A stretch of 64,000 nt of DNA, taken from positions 1 to 64,000 of the forward strand of contig CAVUTD010000006.1 of the NCBI GenBank assembly GCA_963744345.1, in the 5' to 3' direction. This document shows positions 63,807 to 64,000 of the stretch, piece after piece. The notes below the pieces were generated by a model. It worked only from the letters and a program-made list of their open reading frames with translations, had not been told where the DNA came from and searched no databases. Each line of letters begins with the position of its first letter. Position 1 is the stretch's first letter. Source of the DNA: DASTFP01 sp963744345 (GTDB lineage Bacteria; Verrucomicrobiota; Verrucomicrobiia; Chthoniobacterales; Terrimicrobiaceae). The position numbers and the translations under genes are program-made.

Positions 63807-64000
63807 ATGAGCGATCCATTTCTTCGTGCCGCCATTGATGAGGCCAAACAAGGTCTCGCCGAAGGGGGTATCCCCATTGGTGCCGTCATCGTTCACCAGG
63901 GGCAGATCATCGGCCGCGGACACAACATGCGCGTGCAAAAAGGCGATCCGCTTTTGCATGGAGAGATGAGCGCTTTTCAGCAGGCTGGCCGGCGGCCGGC
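63807..64000 (+). CDS. cytosine/nucleoside deaminase-like protein (partial, 5' end)
   Basis: The frame starts MSDPFLRAAIDEAKQGLAEG and reaches GDPLLHGEMSAFQQAGRR at the window end. The H51-G-E53 motif (usually HAE) with the following region supplies the zinc ligand and catalytic Glu of cytidine/cytosine deaminases. The variant HGE and the start resemble fungal-type cytosine deaminases. The downstream Cys-x2-Cys zinc motif is beyond the window, so the product cannot be named more precisely. Confidence 0.85.
   Translation, partial: MSDPFLRAAIDEAKQGLAEGGIPIGAVIVHQGQIIGRGHNMRVQKGDPLLHGEMSAFQQAGRRP

Noticed and set aside
1..64000. CRISPR arrays, rRNA operons and complete IS elements
   Set aside because: No regularly spaced direct repeats, rRNA sequences or transposase with terminal repeats were seen.

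Overview
The window is a GC-rich bacterial chromosome segment of about 64 kb. Housekeeping blocks alternate with accessory stretches that are eroded or frameshifted. Genes such as ychF, rpsA, serS, tilS, typA, argH, tatC, recQ, ruvC and lipB, an A-type RNase P RNA and a short SRP RNA show a free-living Gram-negative bacterium. Several small proteins (a 58-aa lipoprotein with an SLPWNRP-type motif, a 260-aa coiled-coil protein, a 653-aa Pro/Gln/Ala-rich secreted protein), the short SigA-like sigma factor and the overall gene style suggest a soil Verrucomicrobiota (Spartobacteria / Chthoniobacterales-like). That assignment is inference from memory of the families, not a database result.

Layout. 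0.1-2.2 kb: an SDR dehydrogenase, a cyclophilin-fold secreted protein and scattered remnants of SDR and zinc alcohol dehydrogenase genes. 2.4-9.7 kb (minus): two GT-C-like membrane proteins, a peptidoglycan-binding protein, an HpnN-like RND/MMPL exporter and ychF. 9.8-16.2 kb: Nif3-like protein, rnpB with promoter and terminator, an APC permease fused to a universal stress domain, lipB (frameshifted), ruvC, a GT9 glycosyltransferase, a 58-aa lipoprotein and a coiled-coil protein. 16.3-19.7 kb (plus): SRP RNA followed by a Fur-family regulator, argH, a NUDIX hydrolase and tatC. 19.7-25.9 kb (minus): recQ, a glutaredoxin-like gene with a strong terminator, rpsA, and a Zn/Mn-type ABC permease and ATPase with a small anchored protein. 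Two perfect palindromes lie upstream of that ABC operon.

26.3-31.6 kb: a fructose PTS operon with FruA (IIB-IIB-IIC), a IIA-HPr-EI polyprotein carrying three frameshifts, and 1-phosphofructokinase. Together they would take up fructose as fructose-1-phosphate and convert it to fructose-1,6-bisphosphate. 32-42 kb is an envelope/glycan region: a D,D-carboxypeptidase, a CbiX-like protein, a membrane sulfatase/phosphoglycerol transferase, a decayed GT4, at least four copies or remnants of one CgeB-like glycosyltransferase family, and an L,D-transpeptidase remnant. Almost all of these carry indels. 42.3-52.6 kb is intact housekeeping (sigma factor, photolyase, tilS, serS, dnaJ/cbpA, secreted proteins, SUI1, typA).

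52.8-64 kb: a DUF2917-like gene divergent from a frameshifted MocR regulator; a LysR fragment abutting an assimilatory nitrate reductase fragment beside intact mobA and MOSC genes; a hydrolase, an epimerase, an ADP-ribosylglycohydrolase, a LOG-like protein with a frameshift, a Rieske ferredoxin, a CapA-like protein and the 5' part of a cytosine deaminase-like gene.

No tRNA, rRNA, CRISPR array or intact insertion sequence was seen. The most notable features are the decaying CgeB-like glycosyltransferase array, the concentration of indels in accessory genes, the scars of deleted pathways (nitrate assimilation, alcohol dehydrogenase), and the candidate metal-responsive operator.
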